IMG/VR virus record: IMGVR_UViG_3300002131_000090
Span: 1-64,000 of that record
Strand: one strand, 5' to 3'
DNA: 64,000 bases
Source: a virus
In this document: in pieces, positions 1-7,454 of the stretch
Layout: each line of letters begins with the position of its first letter
Numbering within the stretch: the stretch's first letter is position 1
The notes under the pieces: model-generated
The model's database searches: none
Told to the model about the DNA's origin: nothing
The model's input: only the letters and a program-made list of their open reading frames with translations
Program-made: the position numbers and the translations under genes

Positions 1-219
1 ATGATGTACAGAGCATACATTACACTAAAGCCTGCACAGTTAGATATAGCCGGCATTGCAGTTACTGGTGCATTACACAGTTTAGGTTTTACTAATGTAA
101 AGGATGCCCGTCTTGGCAAGATATTAGAATACAATGCCGATAGCTTAGAAGAAGCACACGATATTGCTCGATCACAGACTAATGAAATTATGGAAGACTG
201 TAAGGTAGTTGAAGAATGA
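1..219 (+). CDS. purS: PurS subunit of phosphoribosylformylglycinamidine synthase
   Basis: A 72-residue protein with the PurS pattern: a beta strand 'YITLKP' near the start, then 'ALHSLGFTNVKDARLGK' at about 25-41 and an acidic tail. PurS dimers bridge PurL and PurQ in the fourth step of purine synthesis, and phage copies are known from marine T4-like phages, where they are thought to raise host purine output. It overlaps thyA by four bases, so the two are translationally coupled. The start codon is the first base of the window, so a slightly longer form cannot be excluded; the length is near normal for the family. Confidence 0.85.
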   Translation: MMYRAYITLKPAQLDIAGIAVTGALHSLGFTNVKDARLGKILEYNADSLEEAHDIARSQTNEIMEDCKVVEE

Positions 220-1082
220 AACAATATTTAGATGCTCTTGAATACATTTTAGCTAACGGTAAAGACCGAAGTGACAGGACAAATACAGGCACTCGTGGTG
301 TATTTGGTTATCAAATGCGTTTTGATTTGCGTAATGAGTTTCCAGCTGTTACTACAAAGAAACTTGCTTGGAAAAGTGTTGTAAGTGAACTGCTGTGGAT
401 GTTAGAAGGTAGTAGTGACGAACGCAGGCTCGCTGAAATTCACTATGACAAGCCAAGAGAAGAACTAATAGGCAAAACCACTATTTGGACTGCTAATGCT
501 AACGCACAAGGTAAAGACTTAGGGTACGTTAACACCGACACTATCAAAGATTTAGGACCAGTGTACGGTCATCAATGGCGTACTTGGGACGCTCAGTTAG
601 GATACGTTGATCAGATTGCCCAAGTGTTAGAAGGACTTAAACACGACCCTAATGGTAGAAGACATATTGTAAGTGCTTGGAATGCCGATCGTGTTCCTGT
701 AATGGCATTGCCTCCTTGTCACGCATTGTTTCAGTTTCATGTACAAGACGGAGAACTGAGTTGCCAACTTTATCAACGCAGTGCTGATATGTTCCTTGGC
801 GTTCCGTTTAATATTGCTTCGTACAGTTTGCTTACACACATGTTTGCTAAACTATTGGAGTTAAAGGTAGGAGATTTTATTTGGACAGGTGGCGACTGTC
901 ATATCTATCAAAATCATTTTGAAGCAGTTAATCTACAGTTAACAAGAACTCCAGACACAGGACCTCATCTATTGATGCCAGCATTTAACACATTAAAAGA
1001 GTTAACTGCTACCAAGGCAACTGATTATAAACTAATTAACTATAATCCGCAGGAATCAATTAAGGCACCAATGGCTGTATGA
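216..1082 (+). CDS. thyA: Thymidylate synthase (ThyA type)
   Basis: A full-length (288 aa) folate-dependent thymidylate synthase making dTMP from dUMP. The nucleophilic cysteine is Cys168 in 'PPCHALFQFHV', followed by the dUMP-binding run 'LYQRSADMFLGVPFNIASY' and the late 'GDCHIYQNH' motif. The N-terminal 'DRSDRTNTGTRGVFG' binds the phosphate. With the dCMP deaminase two genes on (dCMP to dUMP) it forms a dTTP supply line. The gene overlaps its neighbours by four bases on each side. All key residues are present, so it should be active. Confidence 0.97.
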   Translation: MKQYLDALEYILANGKDRSDRTNTGTRGVFGYQMRFDLRNEFPAVTTKKLAWKSVVSELLWMLEGSSDERRLAEIHYDKPREELIGKTTIWTANANAQGKDLGYVNTDTIKDLGPVYGHQWRTWDAQLGYVDQIAQVLEGLKHDPNGRRHIVSAWNADRVPVMALPPCHALFQFHVQDGELSCQLYQRSADMFLGVPFNIASYSLLTHMFAKLLELKVGDFIWTGGDCHIYQNHFEAVNLQLTRTPDTGPHLLMPAFNTLKELTATKATDYKLINYNPQESIKAPMAV

Positions 1083-1297
1083 TGGGACACGGTTACTACG
1101 GTAATAAAGATCCTAATCAACATAAATTTGAACGTAAGTTTGCTTGGATGCCTGTGGTAACCGGTAGCAAGAAACGTGTGTGGCTAACACACTATTATAT
1201 TAGATACACATTTTACGATAGTGACGTTCCTATACACGGGCTTACTTGGGATTATGTTTTTACTAAAAATGAATACTTATTGGAATTATTAAAATGA
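1079..1297 (+). CDS. Small hypothetical protein
   Basis: A 72-residue protein rich in aromatic residues (many Tyr, Trp and His) with a basic middle. I recognise no family. Its start overlaps the thyA stop and its end overlaps the dCMP deaminase start, so it is co-transcribed with deoxynucleotide genes. Start may be the ATG at 1079 or the next codon at 1082. No membrane segment or signal peptide is seen. Confidence 0.7.
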   Translation: MMGHGYYGNKDPNQHKFERKFAWMPVVTGSKKRVWLTHYYIRYTFYDSDVPIHGLTWDYVFTKNEYLLELLK

Positions 1298-1749
1298 AAC
1301 AAAAGTTTATAGATGCTTATATGGACGTTGCAGAACGTTTTGCACAGTTGAGCAGTGCAGTACGATTACAAGTAGGTACTATTGTTGTTAAGGATGATAG
1401 AATTATTAGCATTGGCTACAACGGTATGCCTGCTGGTTGGGATAATGTGTGTGAGGAAAAAGTTTATTGGATTGACGGGTCTCTTGTAGACGATGCTGGC
1501 TATTATGATCTTAAAACTAAGCTAGAGGTACTACACGCAGAAGCAAATGCAATTACTAAACTTGCTCGTAGTAGTGAAAGTGGCGATGGGGCATCTATCT
1601 TTGTTACCCACGCTCCTTGTATAGACTGTGCTAAACTAATCTATCAAAGCGGGATAGCCACTGTGTACTACAAAAATGATTATCGTAGTACACAGGGCCT
1701 TGACTTTTTATCAAAGTCTAATGTTGAGGTTATAAAAATAGGAGACTAA
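1294..1749 (+). CDS. Deoxycytidylate deaminase
   Basis: A 151-residue dCMP deaminase converting dCMP to dUMP, the substrate of the neighbouring thymidylate synthase. Zinc ligands are His81 in 'HAEANAI' (with the proton-shuttle Glu83) and Cys109/Cys112 in 'PCIDC'. The N-terminal 'LSSAVRLQVGTIVVKD' and 'IGYNGMPAGWDN' are typical of the T4 Cd/ComEB type. Last gene of the left + strand run; it converges on phoH with 28 bases between stops and no clear terminator. Confidence 0.93.
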   Translation: MKQKFIDAYMDVAERFAQLSSAVRLQVGTIVVKDDRIISIGYNGMPAGWDNVCEEKVYWIDGSLVDDAGYYDLKTKLEVLHAEANAITKLARSSESGDGASIFVTHAPCIDCAKLIYQSGIATVYYKNDYRSTQGLDFLSKSNVEVIKIGD

Positions 1750-1777
1750 TTAAAAGCCCCCTATTTCTAGCCGTTAG

Positions 1778-2518
1778 TTATTCGTCGCCGTAAACTTGAA
1801 GAACATGTTTAACAACTTCATGTCTTTCGATATCCTTGTAATGGAATTTAACAATACTTATTCTACTACTTTTTGAATCTTCTAAATGATTAACAAAATC
1901 TAACAATCCATTATCTTTTAATCTATCAGCCTGATTTAAATCGCCTGTTACAACCATTTTAGATCCCATTCCAATGCGTGTTAACAGCATCTTCATTTGA
2001 TTTGGCGTTGCGTTTTGCATTTCGTCAGCAACGATATAAGCATCTTTGAAAGTTCTACCACGCATATATGCTAGTGGAGATATTTCAATTATACCTTCTT
2101 TAATCATGCCTTCAATTTCGGTAGCATAGAAGTACTCACGAAATACGTCAAATATTGGTCTTGTCCATGGTGCCATTTTTTCTTCTAATGTACCTGGTAA
2201 GAAACCTAGATCTTCATCAGCACTCACTGCTGGTCTTGTAACTATAATCTTGTCAACTTCTTTATCAAGAAAAGCCTTTACAGCCACCTGGCAAGCCAAC
2301 ATGGTTTTGCCGGTTCCTGCTGGTCCAATGCCGAAGACTATGTCTCTCTCCGGATTCAGCAGTTCTAAGATGTAGGATTCTTGGCTTTTATTTCTTGGAA
2401 GGATGTCAACATTTCTTGTCTTTTTTGGAAGGAAATTGTTAAATTTTACAACATTATTAGTGTTGTTGTTTGCACTTACATTTGCTTGTTGCCTTTTGGC
2501 AGCTTTAGCTCGACCCAT
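1778..2518 (-). CDS. phoH: PhoH-like ATPase
   Basis: A 246-residue P-loop ATPase of the PhoH family, very common in marine phages. Walker A is 'GIGPAGTGKTMLA' and Walker B 'YIVADEMQNA'; 'MLLTRIGMGSKMVVTGDLNQ' is the sensor region typical of PhoH. The N-terminal 45 residues are Asn/Lys-rich and probably disordered. Cellular PhoH is linked to phosphate starvation and RNA metabolism, but the role in phages is not settled. It is the only - strand gene in the left 53 kb; ribosome binding site GGGAG lies just upstream of the start, behind a strong hairpin. Confidence 0.93.
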   Translation of the reverse strand: MGRAKAAKRQQANVSANNNTNNVVKFNNFLPKKTRNVDILPRNKSQESYILELLNPERDIVFGIGPAGTGKTMLACQVAVKAFLDKEVDKIIVTRPAVSADEDLGFLPGTLEEKMAPWTRPIFDVFREYFYATEIEGMIKEGIIEISPLAYMRGRTFKDAYIVADEMQNATPNQMKMLLTRIGMGSKMVVTGDLNQADRLKDNGLLDFVNHLEDSKSSRISIVKFHYKDIERHEVVKHVLQVYGDE

Positions 2519-2541
2519 TAAGTTCTCCCTTTACTTGGATG

Positions 2542-2581
2542 GCAGGGTAATGTTTCCTTTGCAGGAAACTTCCTTCCCTGC
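2542..2581 (-). promoter_or_regulatory. Two-tier stem-loop upstream of phoH
   Basis: Outer arms GCAGGG (2542-2547) and CCCTGC (2576-2581) enclose inner arms GTTTCCT (2552-2558) and AGGAAAC (2563-2569) around a four-base loop, all perfect pairs. It lies 24 bases before the phoH start codon, just outside the GGGAG ribosome binding site, so in phoH mRNA it would be a leader structure. It could be a protein- or stability-related element, or a bidirectional terminator guarding the divergent gene; there is no long T-run in either direction. Confidence 0.55.
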
Positions 2582-2636
2582 AATGTATTTAGCAACGGCG
2601 GCTCTAATAAAACTACGCATATTGAATACATCTATA

Positions 2637-2644
2637 GATAAATA
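2637..2644 (+). promoter_or_regulatory. T4-like late promoter for the 2670 gene
   Basis: GATAAATA, one base from the T4 late promoter TATAAATA. The expected start is about 2650, giving a leader of some 20 bases with the ribosome binding site AGGA before the ATG at 2670. The same octamer occurs before five other late-type genes in the window. Confidence 0.5.
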
Positions 2645-2669
2645 AGTATAATAAACTTTAGGAATTAAA

Positions 2670-3188
2670 ATGGCCAACATCCTTGACTCGTTAGACGTAA
2701 TTAAAAACATAGAAAACATATATGGAAGTAACAGTTCTTTTGGAGTATTAAAAGACTTTGAAAGAGTATTAGATGAATTAGACTTGTATGTTTACAAGAA
2801 TTGGGAAGACGGCGAACTTGCTGCTGGACCAGAAATAGACCGTCATTGGATTACATGTAGTTTTATGTGGCCAAGAGAAAAAATGCCAGATCCAATGGGC
2901 GGTAAGCGTCTGTTAGATTATGACTGCAAGGTGCTTTATAAAAAGAATTATCTTATTAAACCTAGACAGATATTAGAGCCAGGTGACATACGTCCTGGTA
3001 CTAAAAAAGGTGTACTAGATCGTCACCCAATATGGATAGTAGAAATCCGTATGCCTAAAAAACTACTAGCAGACTTTTATGGTGCTGACTTGGAAGACCT
3101 AGATGTACAAGAAGATGAACAAAGCACAGGACAAGATATTGCGCCAGAAGCACAAGATCAAGTAGCACCTGCAGGAGTAGAAGCATAA
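2670..3188 (+). CDS. Conserved marine myovirus protein, function unknown
   Basis: A 172-residue protein with an N-terminal helical stretch (about 1-50), a mixed 'WITCSFMWPREKMPDPMGG' core with many Trp/Pro residues, 'HPIWIVEIRMPKKLL' near 125-140, and an acidic Gln/Glu/Ala-rich tail. The pattern is familiar from marine T4-like phages but I know no assigned role. It starts after a late promoter and overlaps the next gene by one base, so the pair is probably late and may be virion-related; that is inference. Confidence 0.75.
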   Translation: MANILDSLDVIKNIENIYGSNSSFGVLKDFERVLDELDLYVYKNWEDGELAAGPEIDRHWITCSFMWPREKMPDPMGGKRLLDYDCKVLYKKNYLIKPRQILEPGDIRPGTKKGVLDRHPIWIVEIRMPKKLLADFYGADLEDLDVQEDEQSTGQDIAPEAQDQVAPAGVEA

Positions 3189-3907
3189 TGGGACTTAAGA
3201 GCGGAGACTTGAATAATCTAGTCTATAGAATATTTGAAATAGACAGTTACAAAAGTAAAATGGGCAGTGATGCTGATATTACAGTATTAAGTTTCACTGT
3301 TTATCAAAAACAACCTGCTGTTGACTTAGTAAACTTTATTGAAAAGGGTTATAGTTTTGTTTTAGATGCAGACGTATCGCCCGGCGAGCAAGATGACGGA
3401 TCTTATAGAGTATTTGTGGAGATTGAAAGAGATCGTCACGTTCCAGAACAAATTATAGAATTGTTAGATGGCATATCTAAACTTACAGACGAAAACAATT
3501 TTAAATTTAGATATTACAAAGGTTTTAAAAGTCACAAAGTAACATTTGAAAATCTAGAAAAAGAGCTTCCATTAGATCCTGACTCGTATAGTAACACTGT
3601 TACAGAGTCAAATATGAATAATTTTAAAAACTTTTTTAATAAAAGTTATTTAGAAGAAATAGATTTAAATGAAGATCAAGAATTATCCATTAAAAAAGTA
3701 TATGCCGATACAATAGCATTTAAAGTAAAAGACTTTGGTAATACAGAAGAAATATCTGAAAGTATTAAAGATAAAGTTAATATGAATGACTACTCTGAAA
3801 TATTGTTTCTAACTAAATATATTGGCGATTATAATGTTATGAAGTACGGAACTAAGACACTAACATTTGAAAACGAAGGATACACTCTTGTTGTCGAAAG
3901 ATTATAA
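3188..3907 (+). CDS. Conserved marine myovirus protein, function unknown
   Basis: A 239-residue protein beginning 'MGLKSGDLNNLVYRIFEIDSY', a start I associate with a protein found beside the preceding gene in other marine T4-like phages. The middle (about 45-100) is beta-rich with 'DADVSPGEQDDGSYRVFVEIER'; the C-terminal half is acidic and Asn/Lys-rich. No catalytic motif, membrane segment or signal is visible. Being coupled to a late gene suggests a structural or assembly role, not shown by the sequence itself. Confidence 0.75.
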   Translation: MGLKSGDLNNLVYRIFEIDSYKSKMGSDADITVLSFTVYQKQPAVDLVNFIEKGYSFVLDADVSPGEQDDGSYRVFVEIERDRHVPEQIIELLDGISKLTDENNFKFRYYKGFKSHKVTFENLEKELPLDPDSYSNTVTESNMNNFKNFFNKSYLEEIDLNEDQELSIKKVYADTIAFKVKDFGNTEEISESIKDKVNMNDYSEILFLTKYIGDYNVMKYGTKTLTFENEGYTLVVERL

Positions 3908-4061
3908 GATAGAATATTGTCAAAATTGCGGAAACCGTTCACATTGCCGTCTTCCGTATTATAACGAACTACAAAACTATGACGAACCCCCAAGCAGTAT
4001 GAAAGTATGCGATCATTGCCGTTGCGGCAGCTGCACTACATCAGAAAAGGATAGAAAATAA
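3888..4061 (+). CDS. Small cysteine-rich, zinc-ribbon-like protein
   Basis: A protein of about 57 residues with C-x2-C, a single C, and a terminal C-x2-C-x-C-x2-C cluster, a spacing fit for two bound metal ions. I placed the start at the TTG at 3888 because AAGGA lies seven bases upstream; an earlier TTG at 3867 would add seven residues. It overlaps the end of the preceding gene and the first base of the endolysin gene. Function unknown; a small metal-binding regulator is possible. Confidence 0.5.
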   Translation: MLSKDYKIEYCQNCGNRSHCRLPYYNELQNYDEPPSSMKVCDHCRCGSCTTSEKDRK

Positions 4062-4936
4062 TGAGCTTCGAACTAAAAAAAGAACATCTAGCAAAATTAA
4101 TTCCAGGTAACAAAAATGTTGACGCATGGCATGCGGCACTAGTAGACGTATTACCTAAATATGGTATTAATACAGAAAGACGTATGGCACACTTTATTAG
4201 TCAAACATCGCACGAATCAAACAACTTTAACTCACTTGAAGAAAATCTAAACTACAGTGAAAAATCACTACTTGCTGTATTTGGTCGTTACTTTGGTGCG
4301 GCGCCGAAAGCAAGTGCTGCCGAGTATGCTCGTAATCCAGAAAAGATTGCTAATCGTGTTTACAACGATGAGTTCCGTAAGTACAAAATGGGCAACACTA
4401 AACCAGGTGATGGTTGGAGATTCCGAGGACGTGGTCTAAAGCAACTTACTGGTCGTGAAAACTACACTGGCTTTGGTAAGTTTGTAAACATGACAGCAGA
4501 ACAAGCCGCAGACTATGTAGCAACTCCTAAAGGTGCTGTTGAATCAGCTTGCTGGTTCTGGGACACTAAGAAACTTAACAACATTGCTGACACAGATGAT
4601 GTTACAAAAATGACTAAAATCATCAACGGTGGCAACATTGGTCTTGCTGATCGTCAATCACGTTATAAGAAAGCAATGGAAGTCTTTGGTAATCCAGTAA
4701 GTATTTCAGAAGCAACTGATAATGATGATAATGACATGGATCTAAGCGACATTGGTACATTACGCAAGGGTTCTAAAGGCGACGGCGTTAAAATGATGCA
4801 AGAAGCATTAGGCGTCGGAGCAGATGGATCATTTGGTCCGGGTACAGAACGTGCATTAAAAGCATGGCAAACTAAAAACGGCTTAACAGCAGACGGTATT
4901 GCTGGGCCAATGACATTAGCTAAATTGTTGGATTAA
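4061..4936 (+). CDS. Endolysin: GH19 lysozyme/chitinase-like with C-terminal peptidoglycan-binding domain
   Basis: A 291-residue muralytic enzyme. Residues about 10-210 are a GH19 domain: 'HFISQTSHESNNFNSLEENL' carries the catalytic glutamates, and 'GDGWRFRGRGLKQLTGRENY' is the typical substrate-cleft stretch. Residues about 228-291 are a PG_binding_1 repeat ('LRKGSKGDGVKMMQEALGV', 'DGSFGPGTERALKAWQ'). No signal peptide is present, so release needs a holin. It heads a cassette with two spanin subunits and two small membrane proteins, which supports a lysis role. Confidence 0.92.
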   Translation: MSFELKKEHLAKLIPGNKNVDAWHAALVDVLPKYGINTERRMAHFISQTSHESNNFNSLEENLNYSEKSLLAVFGRYFGAAPKASAAEYARNPEKIANRVYNDEFRKYKMGNTKPGDGWRFRGRGLKQLTGRENYTGFGKFVNMTAEQAADYVATPKGAVESACWFWDTKKLNNIADTDDVTKMTKIINGGNIGLADRQSRYKKAMEVFGNPVSISEATDNDDNDMDLSDIGTLRKGSKGDGVKMMQEALGVGADGSFGPGTERALKAWQTKNGLTADGIAGPMTLAKLLD

Positions 4937-4938
4937 TT

Positions 4939-5139
4939 ATGTTTAGTAAGGAGAGTAATCAGCACTTAACTGATGTTAATATGACAAGATGGCAACACTT
5001 CAAGTTTGCTTGTAGTTTTTTAATTGAACTTAAGAAAGCCGAACTTGCTCTTCTTATACATATGTTTATACCAAAGTATTTTGAAACTTATGCTAGTGAT
5101 AAAATAAAATCATTAGTTAAAAAATTAGAGGATCACTAA
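4939..5139 (+). CDS. Small hypothetical protein in the lysis cassette
   Basis: A 66-residue mostly helical protein with a hydrophobic central stretch ('LLIHMFIPKYF') and a basic C-terminus. The hydrophobic run is too short and interrupted for a confident membrane span. It lies between endolysin and i-spanin, overlapping the latter by one base. An accessory lysis role is possible from position only. Confidence 0.6.
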   Translation: MFSKESNQHLTDVNMTRWQHFKFACSFLIELKKAELALLIHMFIPKYFETYASDKIKSLVKKLEDH

Positions 5140-5627
5140 TGAGACTAGCAGGTATTCTACTTATTGTTATAGGTGTAATGGGCGCAGGCGGTTATTGGTA
5201 TTATAACGATACACAGGCACGCTTGTCTATTCTTACAGCTAATAATGCTAAGTTAGAAACTGCTGTTCAGCTTAACGAAGATACTATAAAAACAATGGCA
5301 GCAAATTTTGCAGCAGCAAACGCACAACTTACAAAAGTTAATGAAGAATTTGCTGTCATTCGAAGACAAAATCAAGTATTAGCAGATAAACTTGCTAGAC
5401 ACGACTTAGGTGTGCTAGGGGCAGGCAAACCTGGACTTGTAGAACGAGTAATTAATAATGCTACTGAGAAAGTAGGAAGGTGTTTTGAACTATTAAGTGG
5501 AGCACCATTAACAGATTCAGAAAGGAATGCAACAAATGCAGATGCGTTCAATAGCGAGTGTCCTTGGTATTATGACACTCTCGTTGTTCCTGGCAGGGTG
5601 TTCATCGAGAATGCCCCAGCCAATTGA
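5139..5627 (+). CDS. Rz-like inner-membrane spanin (i-spanin)
   Basis: A 162-residue protein with one N-terminal membrane anchor (about 4-20, 'LAGILLIVIGVMGAGGYWYY') followed by a long coiled coil (about 27-90, rich in Ala, Asn, Glu and Lys), the layout of Rz. The periplasmic coil would reach an outer-membrane lipoprotein partner; that partner is encoded in an overlapping frame at its 3' end, as in many phages. Together they fuse inner and outer membranes in the last step of lysis. Two cysteines lie near the C-terminus. Confidence 0.8.
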   Translation: MRLAGILLIVIGVMGAGGYWYYNDTQARLSILTANNAKLETAVQLNEDTIKTMAANFAAANAQLTKVNEEFAVIRRQNQVLADKLARHDLGVLGAGKPGLVERVINNATEKVGRCFELLSGAPLTDSERNATNADAFNSECPWYYDTLVVPGRVFIENAPAN

Positions 5628-5931
5628 GATAACAACAAAACCAATAGATAAACCAGAGCTAGTATTACCCAACGCAAGTGAACTTAACATGCGTGAAGTT
5701 AAATGGGTATTAGTTACTCCTGATAACTACGAGAAAGTATTTGCCGAGTTAGGTAAAGACGGGCGTCCGGTTGTATTGTTTGGGTTGACCGATAAAGGGT
5801 ATGAAAACTTAGGTCTTAACCTGAGCGATCTTCGTGCGTATATACAGCAACAGCAATCAATTATGGCAGCATACGAAGCATACTATAAATCAGCAGAAGA
5901 AGCAATGACCGATGCTGTTGTATCAAACTAA
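5536..5931 (+). CDS. Rz1-like outer-membrane spanin lipoprotein (o-spanin)
   Basis: The N-terminus is a lipoprotein signal, 'SLFLAGC' being the lipobox, so the mature protein begins with the lipidated Cys of 'CSSRMPQP', a Pro-rich start typical of Rz1. The gene starts inside the Rz-like gene in another frame and overlaps it by about 92 bases. I chose the ATG at 5536 because AAAGGA ends nine bases before it; ATG codons at 5527 and 5542 fit less well. At about 131 residues it is longer than lambda Rz1 and ends in a Gln/Ala/Glu helix. Confidence 0.78.
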   Translation: MQMRSIASVLGIMTLSLFLAGCSSRMPQPIEITTKPIDKPELVLPNASELNMREVKWVLVTPDNYEKVFAELGKDGRPVVLFGLTDKGYENLGLNLSDLRAYIQQQQSIMAAYEAYYKSAEEAMTDAVVSN

Positions 5932-5958
5932 ATAACTAAATAGTAGTGAGGGCATATT

Positions 5959-6255
5959 ATGTTAGAAATGATTAATAGAATATTTGGAGATACACTCTGG
6001 ATATATACGGCAATACTAGGATCACTCGCTGGTGCAGCATTCCTGGCATACTTCAAAGACACTCGTGCAGGACTTTGGTGCTATGCAAAGTTAGATAAAT
6101 TTTTAGATTACTTAGTTAATCGTTGGGGTCTAACTTGGTTTGAACAACCAACTGATGCTTGGCGTACAAAATACCCTCATGTTACTAAAAAAATAGACGA
6201 GCTCGAAGCACGTCTAGCCAAATTAGAGGGAAAAAAGAATGGCAAGAGCACCTAA
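5959..6255 (+). CDS. Small membrane protein with C-terminal coil (holin candidate)
   Basis: A 98-residue protein with one membrane segment at about 12-31 ('LWIYTAILGSLAGAAFLAYF') and a charged helical C-terminus ending in a short coiled coil. One-span proteins of this size in a lysis cassette can be holins or antiholins, but no family is recognised. It overlaps the next membrane protein by 17 bases. Confidence 0.65.
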   Translation: MLEMINRIFGDTLWIYTAILGSLAGAAFLAYFKDTRAGLWCYAKLDKFLDYLVNRWGLTWFEQPTDAWRTKYPHVTKKIDELEARLAKLEGKKNGKST

Positions 6256-6589
6256 AACACTAGAAAATGGTTCTAAATATGAAAAGTTTGATGCTGACGG
6301 CGATGGTATTATAACAGACGATGAACTAAAAATGGCAGAAGAAATAAACCGTATTGAGTTTGAAAGAGTACAAATGGAGAATCAAGACAAGCGTGAAGAT
6401 GCACAACGTGGCATGGCTTGGTTTGCACTATTTGGTATGCTATTATACCCTATTTCTGTAGTAGTTGCATCATGGCTAGGATTAGAAAGCGGTGCAAGTG
6501 TACTAGGCGATATGGCTCCTACATACTTTGTATCTGTTGCAGCTATCGTAGCAGCATTTTACGGTTCACAGGCTTACACAAGCAAGTAA
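6239..6589 (+). CDS. EF-hand membrane protein (holin candidate)
   Basis: A 116-residue protein. Residues about 18-30 hold a textbook EF-hand loop, D-x-D-x-D-G-x-I-x-x-x-E, within 'DADGDGIITDDE', followed by a charged helix and two membrane segments at about 60-80 ('WFALFGMLLYPISVVVASWL') and 91-110. The two-span layout, size and place after endolysin and spanins suggest a holin. The calcium-binding loop on the predicted cytoplasmic side is odd for a holin and could couple ion levels to pore formation; that is inference. Confidence 0.65.
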   Translation: MARAPKTLENGSKYEKFDADGDGIITDDELKMAEEINRIEFERVQMENQDKREDAQRGMAWFALFGMLLYPISVVVASWLGLESGASVLGDMAPTYFVSVAAIVAAFYGSQAYTSK

Positions 6590-6610
6590 TCATTAATAAA
6601 AGAACATAAT

Positions 6611-6639
6611 AGTCCATGCGATAAGTAATTACATGGACT
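6611..6639 (+). promoter_or_regulatory. Inverted repeat over the dnaJ start codon with a late-type promoter in its loop
   Basis: Perfect 8-base arms AGTCCATG (6611-6618) and CATGGACT (6632-6639) flank a 13-base loop. The loop contains GATAAGTA (6620-6627), one base from the GATAAATA late motif. The predicted start, six bases after the octamer, is 6633, the A of the dnaJ ATG. A read-through transcript would hide the start codon in a hairpin, while a transcript starting in the loop would lack the 5' arm. Confidence 0.5.
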
Positions 6640-7454
6640 ATTACAATATACTTGGTGTTTCTAAAAACGCTTCAGAACAACAGCTTAAATTAGCATATCG
6701 TAAACTTGCGATGACTTATCATCCTGATCGCACAGGCGGCGACGATACAAAATTTAAACAAATCAACGAAGCGTATAATACGTTAAAAGATCCTGCTACA
6801 AGACAGCAGTATGACAATCCTCAGCCACAACAGTTTCATTATAATACCGGAAATATGCCTAATAATCTTAATGATATGTTTGAAAATATATTTAGACAAC
6901 GTCATGAGCAACACATTCGTAATAAGGATTTAAAAGTTGCTATTACAATAAAATTAGAAGATGTATTAACTAATAAAGATATAATCATAGACTATAATTT
7001 GCTCAATGGTCAACAAACTACAGCTACCATACGTATAAATGCCGGAGTACAGCACGGTGAAACAATACGTTTTAAGGGGCTAGGCGACAATGCAAGGCAA
7101 GGATTACATCGAGGTGACTTAATTGTTTTAGTAAAAATAGCAAGACACTCTATTTTTGAAAGAGATGGTAGACATTTACGTTTAACTCAAGAAGTTAGTA
7201 TACTTGATTTAATCTTAGGTACAAAAGTTAATATAAAAACATTGACAGGTAACACAGTTAGTGTTAATATACCTAAAGCGACTCAATCAGGAACAATACT
7301 GAGTATATCTAATAACGGGTTACCAGATCCAAAAACAGGATTAACCGGACATCTTTATTTAACAATAAAAGGTATAACTCCTAAAATTGAAGATCTTAAT
7401 ATTATAGAGCAAGTACAGAAAATAAAAGATGCAATCAATAATAGAACGCCTTAA
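6633..7454 (+). CDS. DnaJ/CbpA-type Hsp40 co-chaperone
   Basis: A 273-residue type II J-protein. The J domain (about 1-62) contains the Hsp70-stimulating HPD motif in 'MTYHPDRTGGDD'. The zinc-finger domain of DnaJ is absent; after a short linker come the two substrate-binding beta domains (about 100-255). It could direct host DnaK to phage proteins. It begins a proteostasis block with peptide deformylase and a ClpA-like ATPase. No ribosome binding site precedes the ATG, which fits a leaderless late transcript. It overlaps the next gene by 26 bases. Confidence 0.9.
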   Translation: MDYYNILGVSKNASEQQLKLAYRKLAMTYHPDRTGGDDTKFKQINEAYNTLKDPATRQQYDNPQPQQFHYNTGNMPNNLNDMFENIFRQRHEQHIRNKDLKVAITIKLEDVLTNKDIIIDYNLLNGQQTTATIRINAGVQHGETIRFKGLGDNARQGLHRGDLIVLVKIARHSIFERDGRHLRLTQEVSILDLILGTKVNIKTLTGNTVSVNIPKATQSGTILSISNNGLPDPKTGLTGHLYLTIKGITPKIEDLNIIEQVQKIKDAINNRTP

